DNA from: Mycolicibacterium moriokaense
GTDB lineage: Bacteria > Actinomycetota > Actinomycetes > Mycobacteriales > Mycobacteriaceae
DNA length: 64,000 nucleotides
NCBI RefSeq assembly: GCF_010726085.1
Contig: NZ_AP022560.1
Location: 4,712,001-4,776,000 of the forward strand
Direction: 5' to 3'
Shown here: positions 1-7,780 of the stretch, in pieces
Numbering within the stretch: the first letter of the stretch is position 1
Layout: each line of letters opens with the position of its first letter
Translations under genes and position numbers: made by a program
The notes under the pieces: generated by a model
Databases searched by the model: none
What the model saw: the letters and a program-made list of their open reading frames with translations, nothing else
Told to the model about the DNA's origin: nothing

Positions 1-377
1 GATGCCTGGACATGGCCGTCGCGTACGCCAAGGAGCGCATCCAGTTCGGCCGCGCAATCGGCAGCTTTCAGGCCATCAAACACCGGTGCGCCGACATGCT
101 GGTGCTCGTCGAGGGTGCGCGATCCGCGGCGATGCATGCAGCGGAGGTCGCAGACACCGATGAGCTCTCGCGTGCGGCCTCGGTGGCGAAAATGGTTTGT
201 TCAGAGGCACTTCTACAAGTCGCCTTGGACAATATGCGCATCCACGGTGGCATCGGATTCACCTGGGAGCACGACGCACACCTATACGTGCGACGCGCCA
301 AGGCCAGCCAGTTGATCTTCGGTAGCCCCGACCACCACGCGCAACGCTTGGCAGACCTCGTTACGTCTTCACACTAG
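1..377 (+). CDS. Acyl-CoA dehydrogenase, C-terminal part (5' end outside window)
   Basis: This is the C-terminal all-helical domain of a FadE-type flavoprotein that introduces an alpha,beta double bond into an acyl-CoA. The frame is open to the window edge and ends at a stop at 375-377. Recognisable family blocks are RIQFGRAIGSFQAIKHRCAD, where FAD and the dimer partner are contacted, and MRIHGGIGFTWEHD with a following YVRRAK helix, typical of mycobacterial FadE proteins. About 125 residues are visible; the N-terminal and beta domains lie upstream. An LLM oxidoreductase follows 14 bp later on the same strand, so the two probably share a transcript. The substrate cannot be told from this fragment. 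Confidence 0.9.
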   Translation, partial: CLDMAVAYAKERIQFGRAIGSFQAIKHRCADMLVLVEGARSAAMHAAEVADTDELSRAASVAKMVCSEALLQVALDNMRIHGGIGFTWEHDAHLYVRRAKASQLIFGSPDHHAQRLADLVTSSH

Positions 378-391
378 CCGGAAGGATCACC

Positions 392-1291
392 GTGCCCATC
401 TCGTTCTCCCTTGAACTCCCCACCCAGCGAGTCGAATCCGCTGCGGAGTTCGTCACCGCCGAAGCCATCGCCGACGTCGCGCGTGCGGCCGAGGCGAGCG
501 GCTATCGCGCCGTGCACGTCACCGACCATCCCGCGCCCGACGCGAAATGGCTGGACCACGGTGGACACCATGCACTTGATCCCTTTGTCGCGCTGTCGTT
601 CGCGGCCGCCGCAACGACGGATGTGCGACTTCTGACCAACGTCTACATCGCCGCGTATCGCAACCCGTTCCTCGGCGCGAAGTCGATCCACAGCTTGCAT
701 GTGCTGTCCGGCGGCCGCCTCATCGTCGGCACCGCTGCGGGTTACCTAAAGCCCGAATTCAGAGCGCTGGGAATCGATTTCGACAATCGCGGTGCGTTAC
801 TGGACGAGGCTTTGGATGTGTTGGCGAAAGTGTTCGCCGGCGATGATGTCGCCTACGAGGGGATCTCGTTCGCCGCCCGTGGTGTCCGGTTGCGCCCCAT
901 CGCTGCTCCACCCCCGATCTGGGTCGGCGGCAACAGCAAGCCGGCTGTGCGTCGGGCGGTATCCCGCGCTCAGGGGTGGGCTCCGTTCAACACGTTCGGC
1001 TATGCCGCCGCCTCGCGAACAGCGGAGATCTCGACCGTCGATGAGTTGGCGTCCGCCATCGCGTGGGCCAGCAAGTACGCCGCGGAGATCGGGCGCACGG
1101 ACCCACTGGACATCTGCTTTTCAGCGGGGAACCTCCTGGACGACAGCCGGTCGGCCGACGAACGGCATGCCACGATCGCCAAGCTCGAGGCCGCGGGGGT
1201 CACCTGGCTTGTCGTCGCGCCGACCGGTGCCGACCGCGGCGAGTACATCGAGCGGGCGCGCGCCTTCGCCGCGGAGTTCATCACGCCATGA
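392..1291 (+). CDS. LLM-class F420-dependent oxidoreductase
   Basis: A 299-residue luciferase-like (TIM-barrel) oxidoreductase, probably using F420 or FMN. It has the family opening (ISFSLELPTQRVE), the strand YRAVHVTDHPAPD near residues 45-57, the loop VALSFAAAATTDVRLLTNV, and the block GGRLIVGTAAGYLKPEFRALG that contacts the cofactor phosphate. A PIWVGGNSKPAVRRA block sits near residues 175-190. Length fits the TIGR03619 type. The GTG start at 392 is preceded by GAAGGA. The gene follows the acyl-CoA dehydrogenase closely, and its 3' end overlaps the convergent NTF2-like gene by 11 bp. The class is clear; the cofactor and substrate are inferred. Confidence 0.88.
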   Translation: MPISFSLELPTQRVESAAEFVTAEAIADVARAAEASGYRAVHVTDHPAPDAKWLDHGGHHALDPFVALSFAAAATTDVRLLTNVYIAAYRNPFLGAKSIHSLHVLSGGRLIVGTAAGYLKPEFRALGIDFDNRGALLDEALDVLAKVFAGDDVAYEGISFAARGVRLRPIAAPPPIWVGGNSKPAVRRAVSRAQGWAPFNTFGYAAASRTAEISTVDELASAIAWASKYAAEIGRTDPLDICFSAGNLLDDSRSADERHATIAKLEAAGVTWLVVAPTGADRGEYIERARAFAAEFITP

Positions 1292-1718
1292 GGCTCTGTT
1301 CGGCGAACGCGTCAACGCTGATCCGGCGCCGGGCGAACAACCAGCGGCCGTCGACCGGCACGAGCACATCGCGATAACGACCCCAGTGGTCGAGTCCGAT
1401 GTCGGTGTGGACCGCGAAATAGCTGCTCACCTCGACTCTGTCGCGGGAGACCGCGCCGAACCGGATGCTGGAGACGTGGTGGCGAACGTGGGACGGCATC
1501 CGGCGCACCGGATCGGGTTCCCTGGCCAGCGCGCCCCCAAGGCCCTGCTCGATCGCGGTAGGACCGACGAGTGGTTCGTCGCCGCCGGTGAACTCGAGAA
1601 CGCCATCCGGGGCAAAGCACGCCGCCAGGGCGCTGAGATCGAACCGGTCGGTGGCTGCGGTGTAGTCGGCGAGCGTCTGGCGCACCGACTCACGGATCTC
1701 GAGCTCCCACCCATCCAT
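1281..1718 (-). CDS. SnoaL/NTF2-like protein
   Basis: A 145-residue alpha+beta barrel protein of the SnoaL-like/NTF2 superfamily, whose members include small hydratases, isomerases and the small subunits of ring-hydroxylating dioxygenases. Diagnostic blocks are an N-terminal helix (RESVRQTLADYTAATDRFD), ALAACFAPDGVLEF, then RRMPSHVRHHVSSIRF, and VEVSSYFAVHTDIGLDHWGRY in the C-terminal sheet. I chose ATG 1718 because AGAGGGAGA lies just upstream; an earlier in-frame ATG at 1748 has no such site. It is divergent from the isochorismatase-fold gene across a 50-bp region holding two operator-like palindromes, so the pair is probably co-regulated. Catalytic role unknown. Confidence 0.82.
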   Translation of the reverse strand: MDGWELEIRESVRQTLADYTAATDRFDLSALAACFAPDGVLEFTGGDEPLVGPTAIEQGLGGALAREPDPVRRMPSHVRHHVSSIRFGAVSRDRVEVSSYFAVHTDIGLDHWGRYRDVLVPVDGRWLFARRRISVDAFAEQSLMA

Positions 1719-1732
1719 TGCGTCTCCCTCTG

Positions 1733-1768
1733 GAAAATGCATTCTCACACACGATAACGTCTGTTCTC
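1733..1768. promoter_or_regulatory. Divergent promoter with two operator-like palindromes (family A)
   Basis: The 50 bp between two divergent genes holds GAAAATGCATTCTC (1733-1746), a near-perfect palindrome, and GATAA-CGTCTG-TTCTC (1753-1768). The latter matches the GA[T/G]AA-N5/6-TT[C/A]TC motif seen upstream of several other genes here. GATAAC at 1753 could also serve as a -10 box, which would give a leaderless transcript for the gene starting at 1769. Binding of a repressor is inference. Confidence 0.55.
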
Positions 1769-2404
1769 ATGCCGCAACCGAGCCTGCTCGACCTGTTGAA
1801 TCCGTCCACGACCGCATTGGTCACCCAGGAGTGCCAGGGTGGGGTGATAGGCCCGCAGGCCGGCCTGCCGATGCTGGCCGACGAGGCGCGGCGTGAGGCA
1901 ATTCCCAACATCGCGACGCTGCTGGACGCGGCGCGGGCGACAGGGGTGCCCGTCGTCCACTGCCTGATGCAGAAGCGTGCGGACAACCGCGGGTCGAACA
2001 CCAACGCCCGGCTGTTCATGGCCGGCAAGTCATTCACCGCAGATCTGACGCCCGGCAGTCCGGGTGCCTCCGTGTTGCCCGAGTTCGGCCCGGATCCAAG
2101 CGATCTGGTCCTCACCCGTACGCACGGCGTGGGGCCCATGACGGGGACGGATCTCGATCCGGTGCTCCGCAATCTCGGCGTCAAGACGATTGTGGGCGTA
2201 GGTGTTTCGGTCAACATCGCGATCCAGAACTTCGCGATGGATGCTGTCAATCGCAGCTATCAATTCGTACTGCCGCGCGACGCCGTCGCCGGATTTCCGC
2301 GGGAGTACGCAGACGCCGTCATCGACAACACGTTGGCACTGCTGGCGACCGTGACGACGACAGACGCCGTCGTGAATGCCTGGAAGGAACTGTCCAGCGA
2401 CTGA
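1769..2404 (+). CDS. Isochorismatase-fold protein, probably lacking the catalytic cysteine
   Basis: A 211-residue alpha/beta/alpha protein of the isochorismatase-like hydrolase superfamily. The first strand reads TTALVTQECQGG, where the family usually has an aspartate (VVDxQ); here Glu takes its place. The cysteine loop of the hydrolase members (GVxTxxCV) reads GVGVSVNIAIQNFAMDA, so alanine replaces the nucleophilic cysteine. The EntB-type isochorismatases also lack that cysteine, so this may not be an amidase. Start chosen at ATG 1769; an upstream in-frame ATG (1718) runs through the promoter. GATAAC lies 11 bp upstream, compatible with leaderless transcription. Fold secure, reaction unknown. 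Confidence 0.8.
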   Translation: MPQPSLLDLLNPSTTALVTQECQGGVIGPQAGLPMLADEARREAIPNIATLLDAARATGVPVVHCLMQKRADNRGSNTNARLFMAGKSFTADLTPGSPGASVLPEFGPDPSDLVLTRTHGVGPMTGTDLDPVLRNLGVKTIVGVGVSVNIAIQNFAMDAVNRSYQFVLPRDAVAGFPREYADAVIDNTLALLATVTTTDAVVNAWKELSSD

Positions 2405-2431
2405 CCCGATATGGAGGTTGGCGCGTCGAAG

Positions 2432-2448
2432 TGATAACGTCATTCTCA
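2432..2448. promoter_or_regulatory. Operator-like palindrome (family A) before the amidohydrolase
   Basis: TGATAACGTCATTCTCA is a 17-bp imperfect palindrome (TGA.AA.G.C.TT.TCA on both strands), about 46 bp before the start at 2495. It is the clearest short-spacer example of the recurrent motif. It is followed directly by ACTTGGCGTAAA (2448-2459), a 12-mer repeated at 33452-33463 upstream of the SDR-ALDH-ADH operon. Confidence 0.55.
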
Positions 2449-2494
2449 CTTGGCGTAAACGCACATATCCGCTGCTCTGAGGAGGTTCCGCCTC

Positions 2495-3688
2495 ATGTCT
2501 CCCCGGTCACTGCCGTACCCGGTGTTCGACATCGACAACCACATGTATGAGACCACCGACGCGCTCACCAAGTACCTGCCGAGAGAGCATCGCGGCAAGG
2601 TCGGCTACGTCGAGGTCAACGGGCGGCCCAAGTTGGTCGTCAAGGACCACATCAGCCACATGATCCCGAACCCCACGTTCGAGCGCGTCGCTCGCCCGGG
2701 TAGCGCCGAGGACTACTTCCTGGGCAACAACCCCGAGGGGCTGAACTTCCGCGAATTCGTCGGCGAGCCAATGGATGTCATCCCGGCCTTCCAGGCGCCG
2801 GCACCCCGGTTGGAGTTGATGGACGAACTCGGCATCGACCAGTGCGTCATGTACCCCACGCTGGCCAGCCTCATCGAAGAACGCACCACCGACGACGTCG
2901 TCCTGACCCACGCGATCATCCACGCGCTCAACGAGTGGATGCATGAGCACTGGACGTTCAACTACAAGGACCGGATCTTCGCCACGCCGGTGATCTGCCT
3001 GCCGATCGTCGAGGAGGCCATCAAGGAGTTCCGCTGGTGCCTGGAGCGCGGCATGAAGACCTTCCTTGTGCGGCCTGCGCCGGTGCCGAGCCGGTTCGGG
3101 GGCTCGCGCTCGATGGGCCTGCCCGAATTCGACCCGTTCTGGCAGGAGGTCGTCGACGCCGGCATTCCGGTGACGTTCCACGCCGCCGACAGCGGTTACC
3201 AGAAGCACCTCATGGAATGGGAGGGCGGCGACGAGTACCTGTCGTTCAAACCCAGCGCGCTGCGCGAGGTGGTGATGGGCTTCCGGGCCATGGAGGACAC
3301 GTTGGCCGCCCTGATCTGCCACGGTGCGCTCTCGCGCTTCCCCGACCTGAAGGTGCTCGTGGTGGAGAACGGCAGTGGCTGGGTACGAAACCTGCTGCGT
3401 CTGTTGGACAAGGCCTACCGGACGATGCCCAAGGAGTTCCAAGAACATCCCGTGGAGGTGTTCAAGCGCAATGTCTACATCCACCCGTTCCTCGAGGACG
3501 ACATCAAGGGCATCATCGAGATCATGGGCGAGGACCACGTGATGTTCGGCTCGGACTTCCCCCATCCGGAGGGCATCGGCGATCCGTTGAGCTTTGTCGA
3601 CCGACTCGAGGGCATCTCCGAGACCGCCAAGGCGAAGATCATGGGCGGCAACGCCATCGAGCAGCTGGGGCTGAAGGTCTCGGTCTGA
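2495..3688 (+). CDS. Amidohydrolase-family metal-dependent hydrolase/decarboxylase
   Basis: A 397-residue TIM-barrel protein of the amidohydrolase_2 family (ACMSD-like hydrolases and decarboxylases acting on carbonyl or carboxylate intermediates). The N-terminal strand FDIDNHMYE carries the first metal-ligand motif. AALICHGALSRFPDLKVLVVENGSGWV provides a mid-barrel His. MFGSDFPHPEGIGDPLSF near residue 350 provides the conserved SDFPHPE aspartate motif. Length is normal. The start at 2495 has a strong GAGGAGG site. It lies downstream of a family-A operator and convergent to the double CoA-transferase. Such genes often accompany CoA-dependent ring or side-chain catabolism in mycobacteria, but its substrate is unknown. 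Confidence 0.85.
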   Translation: MSPRSLPYPVFDIDNHMYETTDALTKYLPREHRGKVGYVEVNGRPKLVVKDHISHMIPNPTFERVARPGSAEDYFLGNNPEGLNFREFVGEPMDVIPAFQAPAPRLELMDELGIDQCVMYPTLASLIEERTTDDVVLTHAIIHALNEWMHEHWTFNYKDRIFATPVICLPIVEEAIKEFRWCLERGMKTFLVRPAPVPSRFGGSRSMGLPEFDPFWQEVVDAGIPVTFHAADSGYQKHLMEWEGGDEYLSFKPSALREVVMGFRAMEDTLAALICHGALSRFPDLKVLVVENGSGWVRNLLRLLDKAYRTMPKEFQEHPVEVFKRNVYIHPFLEDDIKGIIEIMGEDHVMFGSDFPHPEGIGDPLSFVDRLEGISETAKAKIMGGNAIEQLGLKVSV

Positions 3689-3722
3689 ACCTAAGCACTC
3701 GGCGTCGAGCGTGAACTCGGCG

Positions 3723-6086
3723 CTAGGCGTTCAGCAGTCGTTCTCCGATGACCTTCTGCTCGCGCAGCGCCGCCACCTCTCCCTCGGACAGACCCAGCGC
3801 GGTCAGCACCTCGTCGTTGTGCTGCCCCAGGGTCGGCGACGGCGTCAGATGATGCCGCAGCGGTCCAGGGGTGATCCGAAATGGCCAGCCCGGGAACCGT
3901 TGCCGGCCCGAGAGTGGGTGTTCGAGATCGACGTAGAAACCCCGCGCATCCAGTTGATCCACGTCATACATGCGGTCGCCGGTGAGTAGTCGCTCCGCCG
4001 GGACCCCGCGGCGACGCAGTGCGTCCGCGGCCTCGTCCGGGTCTTGGGTGGCCGTCCACTGTTGCAGCAACTCGTCGAAAGCATCGTGGTTGGCCAGACG
4101 CGCCTCCGCCGTCGCAAACCGCGGATCGTCAACCAGCTCCTGTCTGCCCATCACCTCGACCGTGGCGGCCCAGTCGGCATCGTCGCGCACCGACACGGCC
4201 ACCCATTCATCCTCACCGGCCGCCGGGTATACCCCCTGCGCGTAAATGCGGTGCCGGTTTCCCTCTCGCTGGGGCACTCGGCCCGTGAGCGAGTATTCGA
4301 TGACCGGTTCCGCCGTCACCACGGCTCCGACCTCGATCTGCGCGACCTCGATCAGTTGGCCCTCGCCGGTCCTGCGTTTGTGTTCGAGGGCGGCGAGCAA
4401 CGCGATGGTCGCGTGGGTGCCGACCACGGGATCGGCGGGTCCCTGCAGGTTGCACGGCGGACCGTCGGGATAGCCGGTGGCCGCCGACATTCCGGACAGT
4501 TGCTCGAAGTTCAGCGCCCATCCGACGTAATCGCGCCACGGTCCCTCGAGCCCGAGGCCGGGCATGCGAACCATGATCACATCCGGGTTGACCTTCACCA
4601 ACGAGTCGTAATCCAGGCCGAACTGCTCCACCACCCGCGGTGAGAAATTCTCCACCACGACGTCGGCCTCGGCGGCCAATCGCAGTGCGAGCTGGCGGCC
4701 CGCTTCCGAGGTCAGGTCGAGCGTGATATCGCGTTTGTTGAGGTTCGTGGCCTGCCACATCGGGCCGATCTCGTACCAGTCGTCGCTGCTGCGCAGCAGC
4801 GAACCTGAATACCGGTGCCCGTCGGGGCGCTGGATCGACTCGACCTTGACGACGTCAGCGCCGAACGCACCCAAGAACATGGTGAGGTAAGCGCCGGACC
4901 AAAACGTGCTCAGATCAAACACTTTCAGCCCCGCGAACGGCGCATCGACCTCAGCCGGGGCGGACGACCCTTGCGCCTCAGCACGGAGCGGCCAGCCGGT
5001 GACGGCATCGTCACCCAGCGGCGGCGCCGGCCTCGGAGCGGCCACTGGCGTTCTGGCCAACCGGAAGGGTGCACCCGGCCGCACAAAGCGACCACCGGGC
5101 GCGTCACTCTCGATGAAGAACCCGCGTTCGCGGTACTGCGGGCAGTTCAGAATCGTCGCGCCGTCGTTGATCGGCGCTGCGGGGATCCGCATCGCCTGAC
5201 TCAACTCCACCAGGTCGGCCACATTCATCGAGTCAAGCCACGGCTGCGCCTTGGCGAAGAACTCGGCGCGCTCAGGCCCACCCAACATGATGGCGATCTG
5301 CTTGTCCCCGAACTCAGGGAGCCCAACCATCGCACATACATCCAGCCAGTGCTGGCCGGTCAGACAGTTGATTCCGACCCAGCCGTCCGCAGCGCGCACG
5401 ATGCCCAGCATCGGTCCGGCCTTTGAATTCGGCGGTAGGCCCATGCTTTTCAGCCGCGCCGCCATGAGCATCGGGTAGGGCAGAGTCGACAACAGCGCCT
5501 CGAATGTCGAGACGTCGACTTCGACCACCCGTCCGGTGTCCGCGGCCGCGACCCGCAGCGCCGTCAAGGCGCCCAGCGCGGCGTAACCACCCGCGATGTA
5601 CTCGGGGATGCGTGCGCCGGACTGCACCGGCGGCCGGTCCGGCTCCCGGGTGCTCACCCAGCCTGATGCGGCCTGAACGGTCAACGGCGTCGCCGGGCGG
5701 TCGCGGCGCGGGCCGTCCTGCCCGTAATCCGAGATTCGAACCACGACGAGATTCGGGTTGATCCGTTGCAGGCTGTCGTGGTCGATGCCCCAGTACCGGC
5801 GCAGCACCGAGCCTGGGGCAAGGTTCTCGACCAGCAGATCGGCTTGCGCGATCAGGTCGTGCAACATGTCACCGGGGGATTCGGAATCGACTGTGCATCC
5901 CCGCTTTCCGGCATTGAGGTACTCGAATAGTCCACCGGAGGACCCCCACCACCGCAGTGGATCGCCTGACGGCAGCTCGATCTTGCATACGTCCGCACCG
6001 AGGTCGACAAGAAGTTTCGTGCAGTACGGTGCGGTGATCTCAGTGCCGACTTCGACGACGCGCAGTCCCGTCAGCGGTGCGGTCAC
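3723..6086 (-). CDS. Two-domain CaiB/BaiF family III CoA-transferase
   Basis: A 787-residue fusion of two CaiB/BaiF domains (about residues 1-365 and 385-787), each with the opening block [GL]xVxxxxTxxxAPYxxxxLxxxGADVxKIE and a GP-R-D segment. Family III enzymes move CoA between acyl acids. The position that is the acyl-accepting aspartate in CaiB (10 residues after GP) is present in the single-domain paralogue at 14592-15779. By eye it reads proline in domain 1 (GPRRDRPATPL) and alanine in domain 2 (GPWRDYVGWAL). The GTG start overlaps the aldehyde dehydrogenase stop (GTGA), so the two are translationally coupled. Two-domain versions are common in mycobacteria; the activity is inferred. Confidence 0.87.
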   Translation of the reverse strand: MTAPLTGLRVVEVGTEITAPYCTKLLVDLGADVCKIELPSGDPLRWWGSSGGLFEYLNAGKRGCTVDSESPGDMLHDLIAQADLLVENLAPGSVLRRYWGIDHDSLQRINPNLVVVRISDYGQDGPRRDRPATPLTVQAASGWVSTREPDRPPVQSGARIPEYIAGGYAALGALTALRVAAADTGRVVEVDVSTFEALLSTLPYPMLMAARLKSMGLPPNSKAGPMLGIVRAADGWVGINCLTGQHWLDVCAMVGLPEFGDKQIAIMLGGPERAEFFAKAQPWLDSMNVADLVELSQAMRIPAAPINDGATILNCPQYRERGFFIESDAPGGRFVRPGAPFRLARTPVAAPRPAPPLGDDAVTGWPLRAEAQGSSAPAEVDAPFAGLKVFDLSTFWSGAYLTMFLGAFGADVVKVESIQRPDGHRYSGSLLRSSDDWYEIGPMWQATNLNKRDITLDLTSEAGRQLALRLAAEADVVVENFSPRVVEQFGLDYDSLVKVNPDVIMVRMPGLGLEGPWRDYVGWALNFEQLSGMSAATGYPDGPPCNLQGPADPVVGTHATIALLAALEHKRRTGEGQLIEVAQIEVGAVVTAEPVIEYSLTGRVPQREGNRHRIYAQGVYPAAGEDEWVAVSVRDDADWAATVEVMGRQELVDDPRFATAEARLANHDAFDELLQQWTATQDPDEAADALRRRGVPAERLLTGDRMYDVDQLDARGFYVDLEHPLSGRQRFPGWPFRITPGPLRHHLTPSPTLGQHNDEVLTALGLSEGEVAALREQKVIGERLLNA

Positions 6087-7543
6087 GCAGGCACCCCGAT
6101 CGCCTTCGGTTCCATGTATGCCCGAAGTCCCATGACCCCGCCCTCGCGGCCGATGCCGCTCTGGTTGAAGCCGCCGAACGGCGCATCGCCGGAGATGGTG
6201 CCGTTGATCGACACTTGTCCGGTGCGGATGCGCCGCGCGACGTCGACGGCCCGCTCCACATCGGTGCCCCAGATCGCGCCGCCGAGACCGTACGCCGAAT
6301 TGTTCGCGATCGCCACGGCCTCGTCGTCGCCGCGGTACCTCAGCACCGTAAGCACCGGCCCGAACACCTCCTCCTGCGCGATGTAGGACTCAGGCGTCGC
6401 GTCGGTCAGGATCGTCGGCTCGAAGTAGTAGCCGGTGCCGAGATCTTTCGGACGCTCACCGCCTGCAACGACTTTCGCGCCGTCCCGTTCGGCGCGGTGG
6501 ACGAATCCTTCGACACGTTCCAGGTGTCCGGGGCTGATCAGCGGACCCATCGCCACATCCGGGTCGCGCGGATCCCCGACGGTCACGTTTCGCGCCAGCT
6601 CGACCAACCGGCTCACGACGTCATCGTGGATCTCGTCGGGCACGACGAGCCGACTGTTGAGGATGCAGGCCTGACCCGCATGCAGGGTGCAACCGTCGAA
6701 TAGCACCCGCTCGAGAAGTTCGTCGGTGACGTCGACGTCGTCGAGGAAAATGCACGCCGACTTGCCGCCGCACTCGAGCAGAATGCGCTTCATCGTGGTG
6801 GCAGCGGCCGCCATCACATCGCGGCCGACCGCGGAACTGCCGGTGAAGGTCACCATGTCCACCCGCGGATCGAGCGTGAGCGCCTTGCTCGCGTCGATGC
6901 CGCTCGGGGTGACGACATTGACGACGCCTGGCGGAATGTCGGTCTCCTCGTCGATGATCCGCGCCAACGCCAACCCGGCCAGCGGAGTGAGCGGCGACGG
7001 TTTGAGAACCATCGTGTTGCCTGCCGCCAACGCCGCCCGCAGCTTCATGACGTTGAGCGTGTGCGGGAAGTTCCACGGTGTCATCGCCGCCACCACACCG
7101 AGCGGCTCGTACCGCAGCAGGGTGGTGCCCGCGGCCCCCCAGAAATCGGCAGGAGCCTCGATGGGTTCCAGCGCCAGTTCGGCAGCGCGCCCGACCATGA
7201 ACGCGGGACCCTCGATCTGGATCAATCGCTCGTTCGCCGTGCACCCCCATTCCGTCTGTGCAAGCGCGTAGAAGTCGTCGGCTCGTGCCAGCAGTGCGTC
7301 GCTGAGCTGTTGCAGGCAGCGAGACCGTTCCTCGGGCGCCGCACCCGACCAGATCCCTGAGTCGAAGGCGGCACGGGCCGAGGCGATGGCCGATTCCACC
7401 TGCGCGACGCTGGCGTCCGGTGCCGTCGCGATGACTTGCTCGGTGGCGGGGTCGACGACGTCGTAGCGCCCGCTGTCCGGATCGACCCAGTGCCCGCCGA
7501 TGTAGTGGCCGTAGCTGTCGACGAGGGAACGTGACTCGGTCAT
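6083..7543 (-). CDS. Aldehyde dehydrogenase family protein
   Basis: A NAD(P)-dependent aldehyde dehydrogenase of about 486 residues. Seen: MTPWNFPHTLNVMKLRAALAAG (cofactor binding), TFTGSSAVGRDVM, LLECGGKSACIFLDD with the general-base Glu, and LHAGQACILNSRL with the catalytic Cys. C-terminal blocks EEVFGPVLTVLRY and APFGGFNQSGIGREGG complete the family signature. I chose the ATG at 7543 since the family begins shortly before YIGGHWVDPDSG; an AAGGAAGG sits a little far upstream, so GTG/ATG alternatives are possible. It is coupled to the downstream double CoA-transferase, so it may oxidise an aldehyde made by the divergent P450 or aldolase operon to an acid for CoA transfer. Confidence 0.92.
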   Translation of the reverse strand: MTESRSLVDSYGHYIGGHWVDPDSGRYDVVDPATEQVIATAPDASVAQVESAIASARAAFDSGIWSGAAPEERSRCLQQLSDALLARADDFYALAQTEWGCTANERLIQIEGPAFMVGRAAELALEPIEAPADFWGAAGTTLLRYEPLGVVAAMTPWNFPHTLNVMKLRAALAAGNTMVLKPSPLTPLAGLALARIIDEETDIPPGVVNVVTPSGIDASKALTLDPRVDMVTFTGSSAVGRDVMAAAATTMKRILLECGGKSACIFLDDVDVTDELLERVLFDGCTLHAGQACILNSRLVVPDEIHDDVVSRLVELARNVTVGDPRDPDVAMGPLISPGHLERVEGFVHRAERDGAKVVAGGERPKDLGTGYYFEPTILTDATPESYIAQEEVFGPVLTVLRYRGDDEAVAIANNSAYGLGGAIWGTDVERAVDVARRIRTGQVSINGTISGDAPFGGFNQSGIGREGGVMGLRAYMEPKAIGVPA

Positions 7544-7780
7544 CGGATCACTGCACCTTCCTTGATCGCCCGCAGTGGGCCCCGCACCGGATTTGTCCGA
7601 CACATCGATGCTCTGTGTACACCGACCCTCGTGTCATCGTCAATGGATCTGCCTGCAATTACGCATGAAACGGTGATTGACACAGCCAATACGGGTGCGG
7701 TAGACACAGAGTTCGCCGGACATAATTGGACAATCTGTCCGATCAGCCGAATGTCCACATCGTGTCGAGGAAGGCTCCCA
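7544..7780. promoter_or_regulatory. Divergent intergenic region with GGACA/TGTCC palindrome
   Basis: This 237-bp region separates the aldehyde dehydrogenase from the P450-led operon. It contains GGACAATCTGTCC (7728-7740), a 13-bp inverted repeat, with another GGACA at 7718 and lone TGTCC half-sites at 7594 and 7752. The cluster looks like a regulator-binding region different from the family-A and family-B motifs elsewhere. The TetR gene that closes the operon is a natural candidate ligand. No ORF in the region looks coding. Confidence 0.4.

Noticed and set aside
2507..3565. 352-residue open frame on the minus strand opposite the amidohydrolase
   Set aside because: It is a GC-rich shadow frame with no recognisable domain, and the plus-strand protein has a strong ribosome-binding site and full family motifs.
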